A stretch of DNA of 64,000 nucleotides from Leptospira tipperaryensis (GTDB lineage: Bacteria; Spirochaetota; Leptospiria; Leptospirales; Leptospiraceae). Position numbers and translations under genes: made by a program. The stretch lies in contig NZ_CP015217.1 of assembly GCF_001729245.1 (NCBI RefSeq), positions 2,470,001-2,534,000 on the forward strand. The letters run 5' to 3'. The notes under the pieces are model-generated. The model did not search any database and had not been told where the DNA came from. It was given only the letters and a program-made list of their open reading frames with translations. Positions within the stretch are counted from its first letter, which is position 1; each line of letters begins with the position of its first letter. This document shows, one piece after another, positions 35,043 through 44,303 of this stretch.

Positions 35043-35676
35043 ACCTTCTTCACAGTCGGCTTGGAATACTCATTATACTCGAAACAAATCCAGGCTCGGT
35101 TATCCGGATGAAAATCTGGTAAGAATGCTTTCTAAAATCAAAACAAACACGGAAGAATCTTCAGTTCCCAAAAGGGCGCTGGATTTCGGTGCAGGTTCCG
35201 GAAGACACTGCATTTTGTTAAACGAATTCGCTTATCAAGTCTACGCGACGGATTATACGGAGAACGCCGTCCAAACGATTTCCAAAGAATATCCGTTTGT
35301 TAAAGCCATAATCAGCGATCGTCCGCCCTTCCCCTTTGAAAACGGATTCTTCGACTTGATCGTAAGTTGGGGAGTTCTCCACTACAACAGCGTAGAACTC
35401 GCAAAACAAATCCTAGATGAGAAAAAAAGAATTTTGAAACCGGGAGGATTTCTCGCCGGTTCGGTCCGCGCCGTGGGAGATACGCACCTCCAGGCGCAAG
35501 GGACCACCATCCAAACCCCCGATCTCAAAGGCGCTTATTCTCGATTTTATACATTAGAAGAATTGAAACAAGATCTGAACGGTTTTTCTCAAGTCGAGTT
35601 CGGATACACCGAAAGAACTCCCCTTGGAAAACTGGAAGAAAGGATTTGTCATTGGATTTTTCTAGCCAAACTCTAA
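35029..35676 (+). CDS. class I SAM-dependent methyltransferase
   Basis: About 215 residues. The SAM-binding motif I is ALDFGAGSGRHCILL; a later segment FDLIVSWGVLHYNSV and LKPGGFLAGSVRAVG fit class I methyltransferases. The frame extends upstream, but I chose TTG at 35029 because AAGG lies about 5 bp before it and the extension lies inside the ATP-grasp gene. It overlaps that gene's stop by 14 bp. Acceptor is unknown; small molecules are likely, from the operon context. Confidence 0.8.
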   Translation: MNPSEPSSQSAWNTHYTRNKSRLGYPDENLVRMLSKIKTNTEESSVPKRALDFGAGSGRHCILLNEFAYQVYATDYTENAVQTISKEYPFVKAIISDRPPFPFENGFFDLIVSWGVLHYNSVELAKQILDEKKRILKPGGFLAGSVRAVGDTHLQAQGTTIQTPDLKGAYSRFYTLEELKQDLNGFSQVEFGYTERTPLGKLEERICHWIFLAKL

Positions 35677-36539
35677 ACGAAACCTGTCCCTGCTGCGGAA
35701 CAGATCGTTGGAAATTCTTATATCATTCTACATTTAATAATTATAATATACCGATATTCTTGTGTGTTTCCTGCGGTTTACAAACGCAATTCCCGAGACC
35801 CAAAGCGTCCGAGTTATACACGGAAGAATATTATTCCGGAAACGCAGACTTTTCTTATAGAGACGAAAGAAAAACGGAAACATTCGATCGTTATGTCTGG
35901 AAAGCGCGTATCAAGAACATTCAAAAATTCAAACGTAAGGGAGAATTTTTAGACGTCGGTTGTTCTTTTGGCGGATTTTTAAACTGCGCCAAGGAAGCCG
36001 GATTTGGAGTGACCGGCGTGGAGATTTCTCCTTATTCCGCGAAAGTAGCCGAGGCAAGAGGATTCAAAGTTTTCACGGGAGAATTCTTAGAAGCAGATCT
36101 TCCCGAAAATTTTTTCGACGTAATCACTCTTGTCGAAGTGATCGAACATCTTTCCGAACCTCCTCAAGTTTTTGCAAAACTAAATCGGATTCTAAAACCC
36201 GGAGGCCTTTTACTTTTACAAACCGCGAACTTCGAAGGATGGCAAGCGATCGACGCGGGTGCGAGTTATCACTATTATCTGCCGGGACATTTTTACTATT
36301 ATTCCGAATCCAATCTGAAAAAAATTCTTGATCATTCCGGTTTCGCCGATCATATCACGTATCCCGGAGTCGACTTTTCTCTCTCCGCAAAATTACTCAA
36401 GTCCAGAGGTAGTTTCCAGTCTTGGATCGATTATTGGAAATGGATCCGTATCGGAATCTATCACTGGAAAAGCAAATTCAAAAAGAAAGGCAGACCATTG
36501 ACTTCGTCGATGGTACTGTACAGCTTCAAGGTAGAATGA
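35646..36539 (+). CDS. SAM-dependent methyltransferase with zinc-ribbon N-terminus
   Basis: A 297-residue protein. Residues about 14-45 hold two Cys pairs (CPCCG and CVSCG), a zinc ribbon common in sugar and natural-product methyltransferases. The SAM motif is FLDVGCSFGGFLNCAKEAG, followed by ITLVEVIEHLSEP and LKPGGLLLLQTAN. The start is TTG at 35646 with AAGGA just upstream, inside the end of the preceding gene (31-bp overlap). This overlap points to translational coupling. Acceptor is unknown; a nucleotide-linked sugar or a product of the ATP-grasp enzyme are possibilities. Confidence 0.83.
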   Translation: MSLDFSSQTLNETCPCCGTDRWKFLYHSTFNNYNIPIFLCVSCGLQTQFPRPKASELYTEEYYSGNADFSYRDERKTETFDRYVWKARIKNIQKFKRKGEFLDVGCSFGGFLNCAKEAGFGVTGVEISPYSAKVAEARGFKVFTGEFLEADLPENFFDVITLVEVIEHLSEPPQVFAKLNRILKPGGLLLLQTANFEGWQAIDAGASYHYYLPGHFYYYSESNLKKILDHSGFADHITYPGVDFSLSAKLLKSRGSFQSWIDYWKWIRIGIYHWKSKFKKKGRPLTSSMVLYSFKVE

Positions 36540-36542
36540 AGG

Positions 36543-38792
36543 ATGTTACACATTTTAAAGCCGGGTTGGTTGACCGACTCCGATAAGATTCCTGAAAAAG
36601 GATTCTTACGTTATTTCGTACTTTTTTTAAGAGTCTTCGTCGGTTCCGCGTATCGTTTTATCAAAGACGATTGTCTCATGCAGGCTTCCGGAATTTCTTA
36701 CACCACGATCGTATCTCTCATTCCGATGCTGACCGTGGCCTTGTCTTTGATTACGATCACTTCCGGTTTGGAAAATAGAAAGGAAGAAATCTTTGATACG
36801 ATCAACACTTTCATTCTACAAAGCAACATCAACGTTGATATCAACACCTATCTCGAAACGATCGGAGACTTGATCGACACCGCGTCCCAGATCGGAGCGA
36901 TCGGTTTTGTCATTCTCGTATTTTCAGCGACAGCGGTATTACGTTCTCTTGAAACCGCGTTTAATGGAATCTGGAAGATCCATTCCAATCGTTCCCTTTT
37001 CCAAAAATTGGTTTTTTATTTTTTCGTCTTAGCCATCGGACCTCTTCTCTTCGTAATCGGAGAAGGTGTTGCGGAAAAGACCATCGATTTTTTCAGACCT
37101 CCTCATTACTTCTCTATGGAAAGAGATCCGTCCGGAAAGATCTGGATCAGCGGCGAGAACGGCACCTTATTCCGTATGGACGCAAATCTTAAAAAAGAAT
37201 ATTTCATCCGAGAAGACGAGATCGATTTTGAAAATATGAAATGTCTGGATAACCTGGGCGGAAGGCTCGACTTCTGTAAAAAGCCCGATATAAGCGGTTC
37301 GGATTTTATAAAAGTAAAAATCAGGGACGGACTCATCTATGTACTTTCTCAAAAGGGAGTTCTTCTCATCAAAGCGATCGAATCTTCGGTTTGGACCTTG
37401 ACTTCCTTAGAAGGTGTGGAACTCAAGGACATTGAAGTCATAGAGTCGAATAATATTTTTATTGTATTCAAAAACGGTGAAGTGCTTCACTACATCCCGG
37501 AAGGAATTTCCTTCAAACCCATCTTCAAAGACCGACTCAAGATGAACGCATCTAAAGTCTACTTTCCGGATCCTCTAAACGGATATATCGCCGACGAATC
37601 CGGAACGGTCTGGACGAGCAACGACAAAGGTTTTACTTTTTATCCGAACCGATTGACTCATTTAGCATTTCATGATATACACAGAACCGAAAACGGAGAC
37701 ATCTTTTTAGCCGGAGAAAGAGGAGTAATCTATCGTTCCAAAGACGGAGGAAATAGCTGGATCGAAACCAGTCACAAACGATATAATTTTATACGTATCT
37801 GGTCTTTTACCGGAATGGATCAGATGGAACTTTTTGCGATGGACAGCCTCGGTCACATTTTGATCTCCACGGACGATGGAGACCACTGGAATCCTTTTTA
37901 TACTCCGATGAACGGAAAACTCTGGGCTAATCTCCTTTTGGAAAGAAAGGAAAACGGAAAGATCAGAATGTTAAACGTCGGAGAATATAGAACCATCAGT
38001 ATTACCGAATCCAAGGATCAAAAGTTTGCGACTACGCTCGTAACCGGAGGAGACAGCGTCTTTTCGATATATTCTTTTTTAAGAATTCTTTTCCCTCTTT
38101 CCGGGATTTGGCTTTTTTTCCTGAGCCTTTATTCTTTGATACCGAACACAAGAGTTCCGCTCAAAGCTTCCGCGGTCGGAGCCGCGGTTACGGGTGTGAT
38201 CTTTCTCATCTTTCTCTGGGGATTTCAAGTCTATCTTTCCTCGTTTAGCGAAACGACGATGATCATCTACAAAGCGTTAGCCGCTATTCCGATCTTTTTA
38301 TTGGGCGTATATTCTCTTTCACTGATCGTGTTGTTCGGAGCGGAAATCACGGCCTCCTTACAATTCAGAGAAAGATATCTGGCCCCCCTCCAATCCTTGG
38401 AGACGATGCATTCGTCCACGAGCAACGAGTTTAGAAAGCTGATCCTAACCTTGAAATCCGCGTATCAAATTCAAAAGGATAAGAAGGTCCCTTCTTCCTT
38501 ACACGAGATCGCGCTCGTCTCTCGTTTGAAAGAGGAAGAGATTCCGGTTCTTACCAAAAAGCTTTGTGATTTGGGATTTTTATCGGCGACTAAGGTAAAC
38601 GAATTTGTTCCGATCGCCGCATCGGCGGACTTAAGCGTTGGAGATATCTATCGGAAGATTCCCGAACCTCTTCTTACCGGAGACGCCGGTCTCAAACTTT
38701 TTCCATCGCCTCTTCAATCCAAAGTGGAGAAGACCGAAGAAAAACTTCAAAACGATTTGGATCTAATTAAGTTTAGCGATCTGATCGGATAA
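36543..38792 (+). CDS. YihY/BrkB membrane protein with inserted beta-propeller
   Basis: A 749-residue fusion. Residues about 25-185 are the first half of a YihY/BrkB domain (QASGISYTTIVSLIPML and FSATAVLRSLETAFNGIW), and about 505-610 the second half (VPLKASAVGAAVTGVIF, then LIVLFGAEITAS). Between them, about 188-500, is a beta-propeller with Asp-box motifs (SNDKGFTF, SKDGGNSW, STDDGDHW). Residues about 625-710 resemble a winged-helix segment. Ordinary YihY proteins are about 300 residues. The propeller would face the periplasm if it replaces an outer loop. It starts 3 bp after the methyltransferase stop. Confidence 0.85.
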   Translation: MLHILKPGWLTDSDKIPEKGFLRYFVLFLRVFVGSAYRFIKDDCLMQASGISYTTIVSLIPMLTVALSLITITSGLENRKEEIFDTINTFILQSNINVDINTYLETIGDLIDTASQIGAIGFVILVFSATAVLRSLETAFNGIWKIHSNRSLFQKLVFYFFVLAIGPLLFVIGEGVAEKTIDFFRPPHYFSMERDPSGKIWISGENGTLFRMDANLKKEYFIREDEIDFENMKCLDNLGGRLDFCKKPDISGSDFIKVKIRDGLIYVLSQKGVLLIKAIESSVWTLTSLEGVELKDIEVIESNNIFIVFKNGEVLHYIPEGISFKPIFKDRLKMNASKVYFPDPLNGYIADESGTVWTSNDKGFTFYPNRLTHLAFHDIHRTENGDIFLAGERGVIYRSKDGGNSWIETSHKRYNFIRIWSFTGMDQMELFAMDSLGHILISTDDGDHWNPFYTPMNGKLWANLLLERKENGKIRMLNVGEYRTISITESKDQKFATTLVTGGDSVFSIYSFLRILFPLSGIWLFFLSLYSLIPNTRVPLKASAVGAAVTGVIFLIFLWGFQVYLSSFSETTMIIYKALAAIPIFLLGVYSLSLIVLFGAEITASLQFRERYLAPLQSLETMHSSTSNEFRKLILTLKSAYQIQKDKKVPSSLHEIALVSRLKEEEIPVLTKKLCDLGFLSATKVNEFVPIAASADLSVGDIYRKIPEPLLTGDAGLKLFPSPLQSKVEKTEEKLQNDLDLIKFSDLIG

Positions 38793-38808
38793 AACCGATC
38801 AGACTTTT
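38780..38808. terminator. bidirectional terminator between YihY-propeller and flgJ genes
   Basis: TCTGATCGG (38780-38788) pairs with CCGATCAGA (38795-38803) and is followed by CTTTTT on the plus strand. The stem includes the stop codons of both convergent genes. On the minus strand the trailing bases are less U-rich, so termination in that direction is less certain. Confidence 0.75.
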
Positions 38809-39287
38809 TGATCCAGTTTTTTAGAGGCGTTTACTGGAGGAAGATTGGATGCGAGGGATTGATAGATTTGTTCCGCGAGTCCGAGCGAAGAGTTAGAAGA
38901 AAGATTTTTCGCGTACTCGTCATAGAGCATGTCTTCGAAAATTTCCTCGGCGTGCCCACCGTCGATCAAGCCCGATTTTTCCACAGTCTTTTTCATTTCG
39001 GTTAACATCATCTTTACGAAAATGGACTCAAATTCCACGGAAGCTGAATAGAGTTTTTTACGATACGGGTCCGCTTGGATTTCTTCTTTGATATTATGAG
39101 GAAGACGGATTTCGGAGGAGCTGATCTTACCTGAAAGTTTTTCGTTAAATTCTTCTCTCAGTTGATCCGGAAAGGAAACGTTAGGTTTTCCCTTGCTTGC
39201 GTTTTCGGCGTTGAGAAGACTTCTGACTTCCGATTTTTCCAGAAGATTTAACTTGTTTGTATAATCATTGATAGAATCGATTTTCAT
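38799..39287 (-). CDS. flgJ: flagellar rod-binding protein FlgJ (rod domain only)
   Basis: A 162-residue protein corresponding to the N-terminal rod-capping domain of FlgJ. The conserved helix is FESIFVKMMLTEMKKTV, followed by GLIDGGHAEEIFEDMLYDEY and GLAEQIYQSL. The C-terminal peptidoglycan hydrolase domain of enteric FlgJ is absent, as in other spirochaetes. It assists rod assembly in the periplasm. Its start overlaps the flgI stop by 4 bp (ATGA). It is the last gene of the flagellar cluster. Confidence 0.88.
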   Translation of the reverse strand: MKIDSINDYTNKLNLLEKSEVRSLLNAENASKGKPNVSFPDQLREEFNEKLSGKISSSEIRLPHNIKEEIQADPYRKKLYSASVEFESIFVKMMLTEMKKTVEKSGLIDGGHAEEIFEDMLYDEYAKNLSSNSSLGLAEQIYQSLASNLPPVNASKKLDQKV

Positions 39288-40366
39288 TGGATCTCCAGCT
39301 CGGCGTGTAAGGCTCCCGATTTTTTAAGCGCTTCTAAGATTGCGATGATATCTCTCGTGGAAGCCCCTACTTTGTTCAAAGCTTCTACCACGTCGCCCAC
39401 GCTCGTAGACTCTTCTATGAGAAAAGAACTTTTTACCGGTTCTTGTTCTTTTCCAAGCCAGTTGCGTTTTCTGTTTTTATCGGTTACGGAAAGATTTAGA
39501 CCCGAACGGGAAACCGCGACTTCTTCGATCGTAATGTTTCCACCCATGACGATTACTCCGGTTCTTTCGTTGATGACAACTTTCGGTTTGACTTGAGTTT
39601 CAACGGTAAGATTTTCGATGTCGCTTAATAAAGTTAAGAATAGGTCCGATTTGTTTTCAAAGGTTTTCCCGAGAACGATATTGATTTCCGAAGGAGAAAC
39701 CGGAACCACAGACTCAGGACCGATTCCGTGTTTTCCGGGAAGAATGGATCGAATCTGAGTGATCACCGCGTTCAAAGTAGTAAAGTCCTGATTGTCCAAC
39801 TGAATCTGAACTCTTTCGGAAGCGTAAAAATTCTGATCTAACTCTTGTTCGACGATCGCACCGCCGTGGATCAGACCTACCGTCTTTTTATTTCCGCGTC
39901 CGCTACTTCCGCGTTCTTGCTCTTGTCTTCCACCAAAAGAAATCACACCGGAAGCGACTGCGAATGTTTTATCGCCTGCGGTTTTGAGAGGAGATTGAAG
40001 AAGAACCCCTCCTTCCAAGGACTTTGCGTCTCCGATGGAAGAAACTACCACGTTTAACTTATCACCTTTGCGCGCGTAAGTAGGAATCGTCGCGGTGATG
40101 AGAACCGAAGCGATGTTTCTCGTTTGATCCGGTTTTAAGTTTGCTTCGACTCCGAGGTTCTTGAGATAATTTTTCATACTTTCGGAAGTCAGAGGAGTTT
40201 TACTATCGCCAGTTCCCGGAAGACCGACTACGATTCCGTAACCGGTGATTTGATTTTCGCGAACCCCTTCGATCTTAGCGATGTCCTTCAAACGAAGTTC
40301 CGTCGGGAATAAACTTGGAAATCCGAGGAGAAAGAACATTAAGAATATAGAATATTTTAATTTCAT
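39284..40366 (-). CDS. flgI: flagellar P-ring protein FlgI
   Basis: A 360-residue FlgI. It has a signal peptide (ending FPSLFPTE) and the FlgI core: RLKDIAKIEGVRENQITGYG, VVGLPGTGDSKTPLT, then the middle region ending GIGPESVVPVSPSEI and the late segment GDVVEALNKVGASTRDII. In Gram-negatives it forms the P-ring around the rod. In spirochaetes the flagella stay in the periplasm, so the ring may serve a collar or bushing role. Its start overlaps the flgH stop by 4 bp, and it is part of flgG-flgA-flgH-flgI-flgJ. Confidence 0.92.
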   Translation of the reverse strand: MKLKYSIFLMFFLLGFPSLFPTELRLKDIAKIEGVRENQITGYGIVVGLPGTGDSKTPLTSESMKNYLKNLGVEANLKPDQTRNIASVLITATIPTYARKGDKLNVVVSSIGDAKSLEGGVLLQSPLKTAGDKTFAVASGVISFGGRQEQERGSSGRGNKKTVGLIHGGAIVEQELDQNFYASERVQIQLDNQDFTTLNAVITQIRSILPGKHGIGPESVVPVSPSEINIVLGKTFENKSDLFLTLLSDIENLTVETQVKPKVVINERTGVIVMGGNITIEEVAVSRSGLNLSVTDKNRKRNWLGKEQEPVKSSFLIEESTSVGDVVEALNKVGASTRDIIAILEALKKSGALHAELEIQ

Positions 40367-41085
40367 TGTGATTCTCCGAGAAGACGGTTGAGCTGATTTA
40401 AAATCAGTCTTTGTTTTTCCTCTTCGGAAAGTTCAGCCTTGATGGTCACGGATCCATCCGGATTGGTTACGGTCTTAAGGGCAATCGGAGGAGTCACTTG
40501 TTTTGGATTGATTCTACCGCTATAGGTAACCTGCAAATTTGCAATCTTATCCGAATCTAAAGAAGAATCCTTTTCCACGAACTCCGGAGCCACAGTGCCC
40601 GCGAGAATCAGACTGTTCTCTTCCCCGTTGATCACGCTCACCTTTTGTCCTTGAATCGTAAGGAGACCCGTGTTTGGATCGACCGCGGTTACGAGCGCGG
40701 TAAGATTTCCTTTTATCTTTCCGACGGACTTGATCTTTCCCTTATTTTTACGACTGATCGTACGATCGTTGTTATAGGAAGGCATATCCGGAATGATTTT
40801 TTTATCCGGCATCGCCTTAAGCGTGATCGTCTCGTCAGCGTTGGATTCGAGTTCGAATTCGGCCTGAAGACCGTTTCTAATTTTGATATATAGAGGAGAT
40901 CCAACTTTGATATTCTGACGAACCGAATACGGATTTTTATCTCTCCAGAGAGAGGAATCTTGAGCCTTCAATCGAGAGCCGTCTTCTACAAAAACCGCTA
41001 ATATTAGTAAAACATAAACCGTTAGGCCGCCGAGGATTCCCGGAAAAAGATCGGAGAGGATCTTTGAAAAAGATTCGAATTTCAT
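40363..41085 (-). CDS. flgH: flagellar L-ring protein FlgH, no lipidation cysteine
   Basis: A 240-residue FlgH homologue. After an N-terminal hydrophobic helix (GGLTVYVLLILAVFV) the protein has SLWRDKNPYSVRQNIKVG, then ADETITLKAMP and KGNLTALVTAVDPNTGLLTI (FlgH core) and SGRINPKQVTP. Enteric FlgH is a lipoprotein; this one has no cysteine at all and a much longer N-terminus, so it cannot be lipidated the usual way. The gene overlaps both neighbours by 4 bp. I am sure of the family but not of whether it forms an L-ring. Confidence 0.85.
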   Translation of the reverse strand: MKFESFSKILSDLFPGILGGLTVYVLLILAVFVEDGSRLKAQDSSLWRDKNPYSVRQNIKVGSPLYIKIRNGLQAEFELESNADETITLKAMPDKKIIPDMPSYNNDRTISRKNKGKIKSVGKIKGNLTALVTAVDPNTGLLTIQGQKVSVINGEENSLILAGTVAPEFVEKDSSLDSDKIANLQVTYSGRINPKQVTPPIALKTVTNPDGSVTIKAELSEEEKQRLILNQLNRLLGESQ

Positions 41086-41975
41086 TCCGTGACCACCGTA
41101 TTCTTATCCACAACCTTCGCTCTCATCTGACCTTCTCTGGAATGAGTGGTCACCTGAACCTCGTCTCCGATATTTCCGGAACTCAAGGCTTTTACTTTTG
41201 TCTTTAGAACGAGGCTTCCTTTATGATAGATCATAAGAATTTCTCCGCCTCTTTGAACGTCGGCGATCTTACGAACGTGTTTTTTACGAAAGATTTCCCC
41301 TTCGTTCATATCCTTCAAGAGAGTGGAACCGAGGAGTTCTTTTCCTGGAGAATCTAAGATCTCTTCCGGGGTTAAGATTTCTTCTTCCTTAAAATCCTCC
41401 TCCGTAATTTTGATTCCTTTGTTCAAAGTTCTGATCGCCCTTTGAACGCGAACCTTTTGTTCCACTTGGAATCGGATTCTCAGAGAATGGACTTTTTGGT
41501 TTTGAAAAAAGATTTCTAAGGAGGCCATGAGTTGTCCCGGGTGTAAACGGGAGGAAAGGTTCGCCCAGCGAAGTTCGACACCTTCCTGAGGAACCTTGGT
41601 TTCTCCGGATAAGAACGTTAGACGAAATTCTTCGTCCGGATGTTTCTTTTTGATTTCATTTGCGAGAGAATCCGTAATCTCGGAAGGTTCGAGCGTGTGG
41701 TTGAGCGGGAGAACAAGGGTTTCCTTTCCGGTGACGACCGGATCCAGATCCCTGTAGACGTTTAGGATTTCTTTGGAACCTATAAAGACGGGCTTTTTTA
41801 GATTTTTAAGAATGACTCTATCTTCGAAGCCGTCCGGGATTCTTGCAATCGAAGAAAGAAGAACCTCGTCCCCGTCCACAACCGCGCGGCCCTTTAGATA
41901 AATTCCGGACACTCCTCTTCCCCAGAGAGGGTTTAAAAACAAAATCAGAAAGAGAAGGATCCTTAAAAGTTTCAT
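41082..41975 (-). CDS. flgA: FlgA, P-ring assembly chaperone
   Basis: A 297-residue protein with an N-terminal signal peptide (ILLFLILFLNPLWG). The C-terminal SAF-type domain is visible: RTLNKGIKITEEDFKEEEI, LLGSTLLKDMNEGEIFRK and GGEILMIYHKGSLVLKTKVK followed by GNIGDEVQV. It is a periplasmic chaperone that helps FlgI form its ring. It lies 18 bp after flgG and its stop overlaps the flgH start by 4 bp, so the five genes form one coupled unit. Confidence 0.9.
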   Translation of the reverse strand: MKLLRILLFLILFLNPLWGRGVSGIYLKGRAVVDGDEVLLSSIARIPDGFEDRVILKNLKKPVFIGSKEILNVYRDLDPVVTGKETLVLPLNHTLEPSEITDSLANEIKKKHPDEEFRLTFLSGETKVPQEGVELRWANLSSRLHPGQLMASLEIFFQNQKVHSLRIRFQVEQKVRVQRAIRTLNKGIKITEEDFKEEEILTPEEILDSPGKELLGSTLLKDMNEGEIFRKKHVRKIADVQRGGEILMIYHKGSLVLKTKVKALSSGNIGDEVQVTTHSREGQMRAKVVDKNTVVTE

Positions 41976-41993
41976 GAGAAATTTATAATATTC

Positions 41994-42791
41994 TTATCTC
42001 TTGAGAGAAATCGCGGTCGAGAGCATGTTGTCCGAGGTTTGAATCGCTTTCGAATTGGATTCGTAAGCTCTCTGAGCAACGATCATGTTCACCATCTCTT
42101 CAACGATCTTCACGTTACTCATCTCGAGAAAACCCTGAAGGACGTTTCCAAATCCTTCCATCCCTGGTGTTCCGGGAATTTCGGGACCGGAAGCCATAGT
42201 TTCTTGAAATAAGTTTTTTCCGATCGCAGTAAGACCCGCGGGGTTTACAAAACGATAGAGTTCCACCTGGCCGATCACGATAGGACGAATGTCCGCTCCG
42301 ACTTTTACAGTGACCTCTCCTTGTTCGGAGATCATGAGAGTATTTAAGATAGAACCTTCGGGAAGAATGAGAGGCGGTTCGAGGAGATATCCGTTAGACG
42401 TCACCACTTGTTGATTCGAGTCGATCTTAAAAGATCCGTCTCTTGAGAATGCAAAACTTCCGTCGGGCATTTGGATTTTAAAAAATCCCATCTCGCCGGT
42501 GATCGCCATGTCGAGCTTGTTCCCAGTCGCCTGAAAAGAACCGATCTCAAAAAGTTTTTGAGAGGCAGCAGCGCGAACCCCATGACCAACATTGACCCCG
42601 GTAGGAATCTCGCTCACGGATGTGGCTGGAGTTCCGGCCAAGACCTGGTGTTGATAGACTAGGTCTTCAAAGTCCGCGCGGTTCTTTTTAAAACCGGTGG
42701 TATTCACGTTCGCCAAGTTGTTTGAAATCGTATCGATATGGAATTGCTGGGCAATCATGCCCGTAGCCGCAGTCCAGAGTGAGCGCATCAT
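41994..42791 (-). CDS. flgG: flagellar distal rod protein FlgG
   Basis: About 265 residues from MMRSLWTAATGM at 42791; an in-frame ATG 27 bp further up adds a non-family leader and I reject it. GAGGG lies 10 bp upstream. The N-terminal rod signature is DTISNNLANVNTTGFKKNR and the C-terminal one MVNMIVAQRAYESNSKAIQ and DNMLSTAISL. It forms the distal part of the flagellar rod. It is the first gene of flgG-flgA-flgH-flgI-flgJ in this window. Confidence 0.95.
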   Translation of the reverse strand: MMRSLWTAATGMIAQQFHIDTISNNLANVNTTGFKKNRADFEDLVYQHQVLAGTPATSVSEIPTGVNVGHGVRAAASQKLFEIGSFQATGNKLDMAITGEMGFFKIQMPDGSFAFSRDGSFKIDSNQQVVTSNGYLLEPPLILPEGSILNTLMISEQGEVTVKVGADIRPIVIGQVELYRFVNPAGLTAIGKNLFQETMASGPEIPGTPGMEGFGNVLQGFLEMSNVKIVEEMVNMIVAQRAYESNSKAIQTSDNMLSTAISLKR

Positions 42792-42905
42792 AATCCGGTA
42801 ACCCTCTTCAGTATTCAAGTTCGGTCGAATTTCGAAATTGGTGAAGGGGAAAGCGCCGAAAAACAGAGAAAAAGAGACAGAATTCAGAAATTGTGAAAGC
42901 CCTTT

Positions 42906-43065
42906 GTCGGAACTCCGACAGTCCTTCCGTGAAACGCGCGCGCCCCCTCCCTTATTGGGCGGTGGAGGCGGGCCTTGTGGGAAAACTTGTGAAACTTTCC
43001 TGTATCACAAAATGAAACTTCGCACAACCGAAATTCCCACCTAATCCGCTTGTCGGAACTCCGAC
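42906..43065 (-). repeat. dispersed intergenic element, copy D (inverted)
   Basis: Bounded on both sides by GTCGGAACTCCGAC (42906-42919 and 43052-43065). The inside contains CGCGCGCCCCCTCCCTTATT and GTATCACAAAATGAAAC, the reverse complement of the landmarks seen in the other copies. It lies between flgG and the DNA methyltransferase gene, whose stop is 48 bp to the right. Of the copies it has the most exact terminal palindromes. Confidence 0.88.
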
Positions 43066-43112
43066 AACGTCCGTCAAAAGTTCTTTACAAAAACGAGCAG
43101 GCTCTTTCCGCC

Positions 43113-44303
43113 CTATTTGTAATTTCGAAACACGACACAACGATTCGAGTTCGTACCTTTCTCGTTATTCGAAACGTTCCAACAATTGGAGAGTTTTGTA
43201 AACTTCTGATCGTTGATAAACGTAGTCTCCCATTCTAAACCCGTTTTGTTAGCGGCTTGGATCACATACTCGTCCAGATTAAAGACGGTTCTTCCTTTCG
43301 TGATGTCCCCGACTTCCATCACACAAACTCCTTCGGGCCTTAGGACACGAGAGAGTTCTTCCAAGGTTCCGTGGATAAAGTCGGTCCAACCGGAGAGGGT
43401 TGAAAAAATACTCGGCTTCTTGTGATCCGGAAGTTCGATTTCTAAAAACCAATAACGAAGCCAGTTGTCTTCTTCGTAGTTCACCTTATCGAGAAAAGGC
43501 GGAGACGTTATGACAAGATCGGTAACCGAGTCTTCCAGAGATTCCAAATGAAGAGAAGAATGATTCGTATAACGATTTCTTCCCGAGAACTCGTGGTAAA
43601 ACGGAGGAAGCGGAGTCTTTAGATCTCTCTTCATCTTCTGCATGATTCGAGATTTGATCTCCTTGTATTCGGGACGAATCCCCTTCTTCTCATTGTTCCG
43701 TTTCTGAGCGGAAGCCGGAATGGAAATCTGAGGAAAACTATACACGGAAAAGAATCCGTCGCTATGACCGTGAAGACGGGAAAGAGCCGTGACACCTATG
43801 TATTGAATTTCAGGAGTTGCGTCCTGGGCGAGAATTCTCTTGAGATTCTTGATCTCGTTCAAAGTGTCTTTATGATAGAATGCGAGAAGATCTTTGTCTT
43901 CTTTTTCTTCCTGAGTTTTCTTTTTGAGATCGAGACCGGCAAGAATTTTCTCCATACTTTCAATGGAAGGAACGATCTGTCTTGACTTTGCAAGAAACAA
44001 AGACATCGGACTGATATCGTTGTGAATCGCGGTATGTCCTTCTAAATTTGCTTGGATGGAAGTAGTTCCTCTTCCTCCGAACGGATCCAAGACGACTCCC
44101 TTGTTTCCGGAAAGATATTTATCCAAGAAGAATGCGGGGAGCTCGGGTTTGAACGAGGCGCGATAACTTACGCTGTAATGAATGGAGTGAGATTGTCTCT
44201 GGCGGGAAGTCCAGAATTCTCCGGTTTGAATTTTTCTTTCTTTTCTTTTGAGTGCAGTCGACATCCAAGAGGCCTCGTATGAAAAGATTTTCGGTCTTCC
44301 CAT
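43113..44303 (-). CDS. orphan DNA (adenine/cytosine-N4) methyltransferase
   Basis: A 396-residue N6_N4 methyltransferase. The SAM motif DPFGGRGTT is at residues 73-81, and the catalytic motif TSPPF at 266-270. Motif I thus precedes motif IV by about 190 residues, as in alpha- or gamma-like orders, with the likely target-recognition region between. [11 protein letters not shown] and [11 protein letters not shown] at the end resemble the C-terminus of this family. No restriction endonuclease gene is adjacent, so it may act in epigenetic regulation. It lies next to dispersed element copy D. Confidence 0.82.
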   Translation of the reverse strand: MGRPKIFSYEASWMSTALKRKERKIQTGEFWTSRQRQSHSIHYSVSYRASFKPELPAFFLDKYLSGNKGVVLDPFGGRGTTSIQANLEGHTAIHNDISPMSLFLAKSRQIVPSIESMEKILAGLDLKKKTQEEKEDKDLLAFYHKDTLNEIKNLKRILAQDATPEIQYIGVTALSRLHGHSDGFFSVYSFPQISIPASAQKRNNEKKGIRPEYKEIKSRIMQKMKRDLKTPLPPFYHEFSGRNRYTNHSSLHLESLEDSVTDLVITSPPFLDKVNYEEDNWLRYWFLEIELPDHKKPSIFSTLSGWTDFIHGTLEELSRVLRPEGVCVMEVGDITKGRTVFNLDEYVIQAANKTGLEWETTFINDQKFTKLSNCWNVSNNEKGTNSNRCVVFRNYK

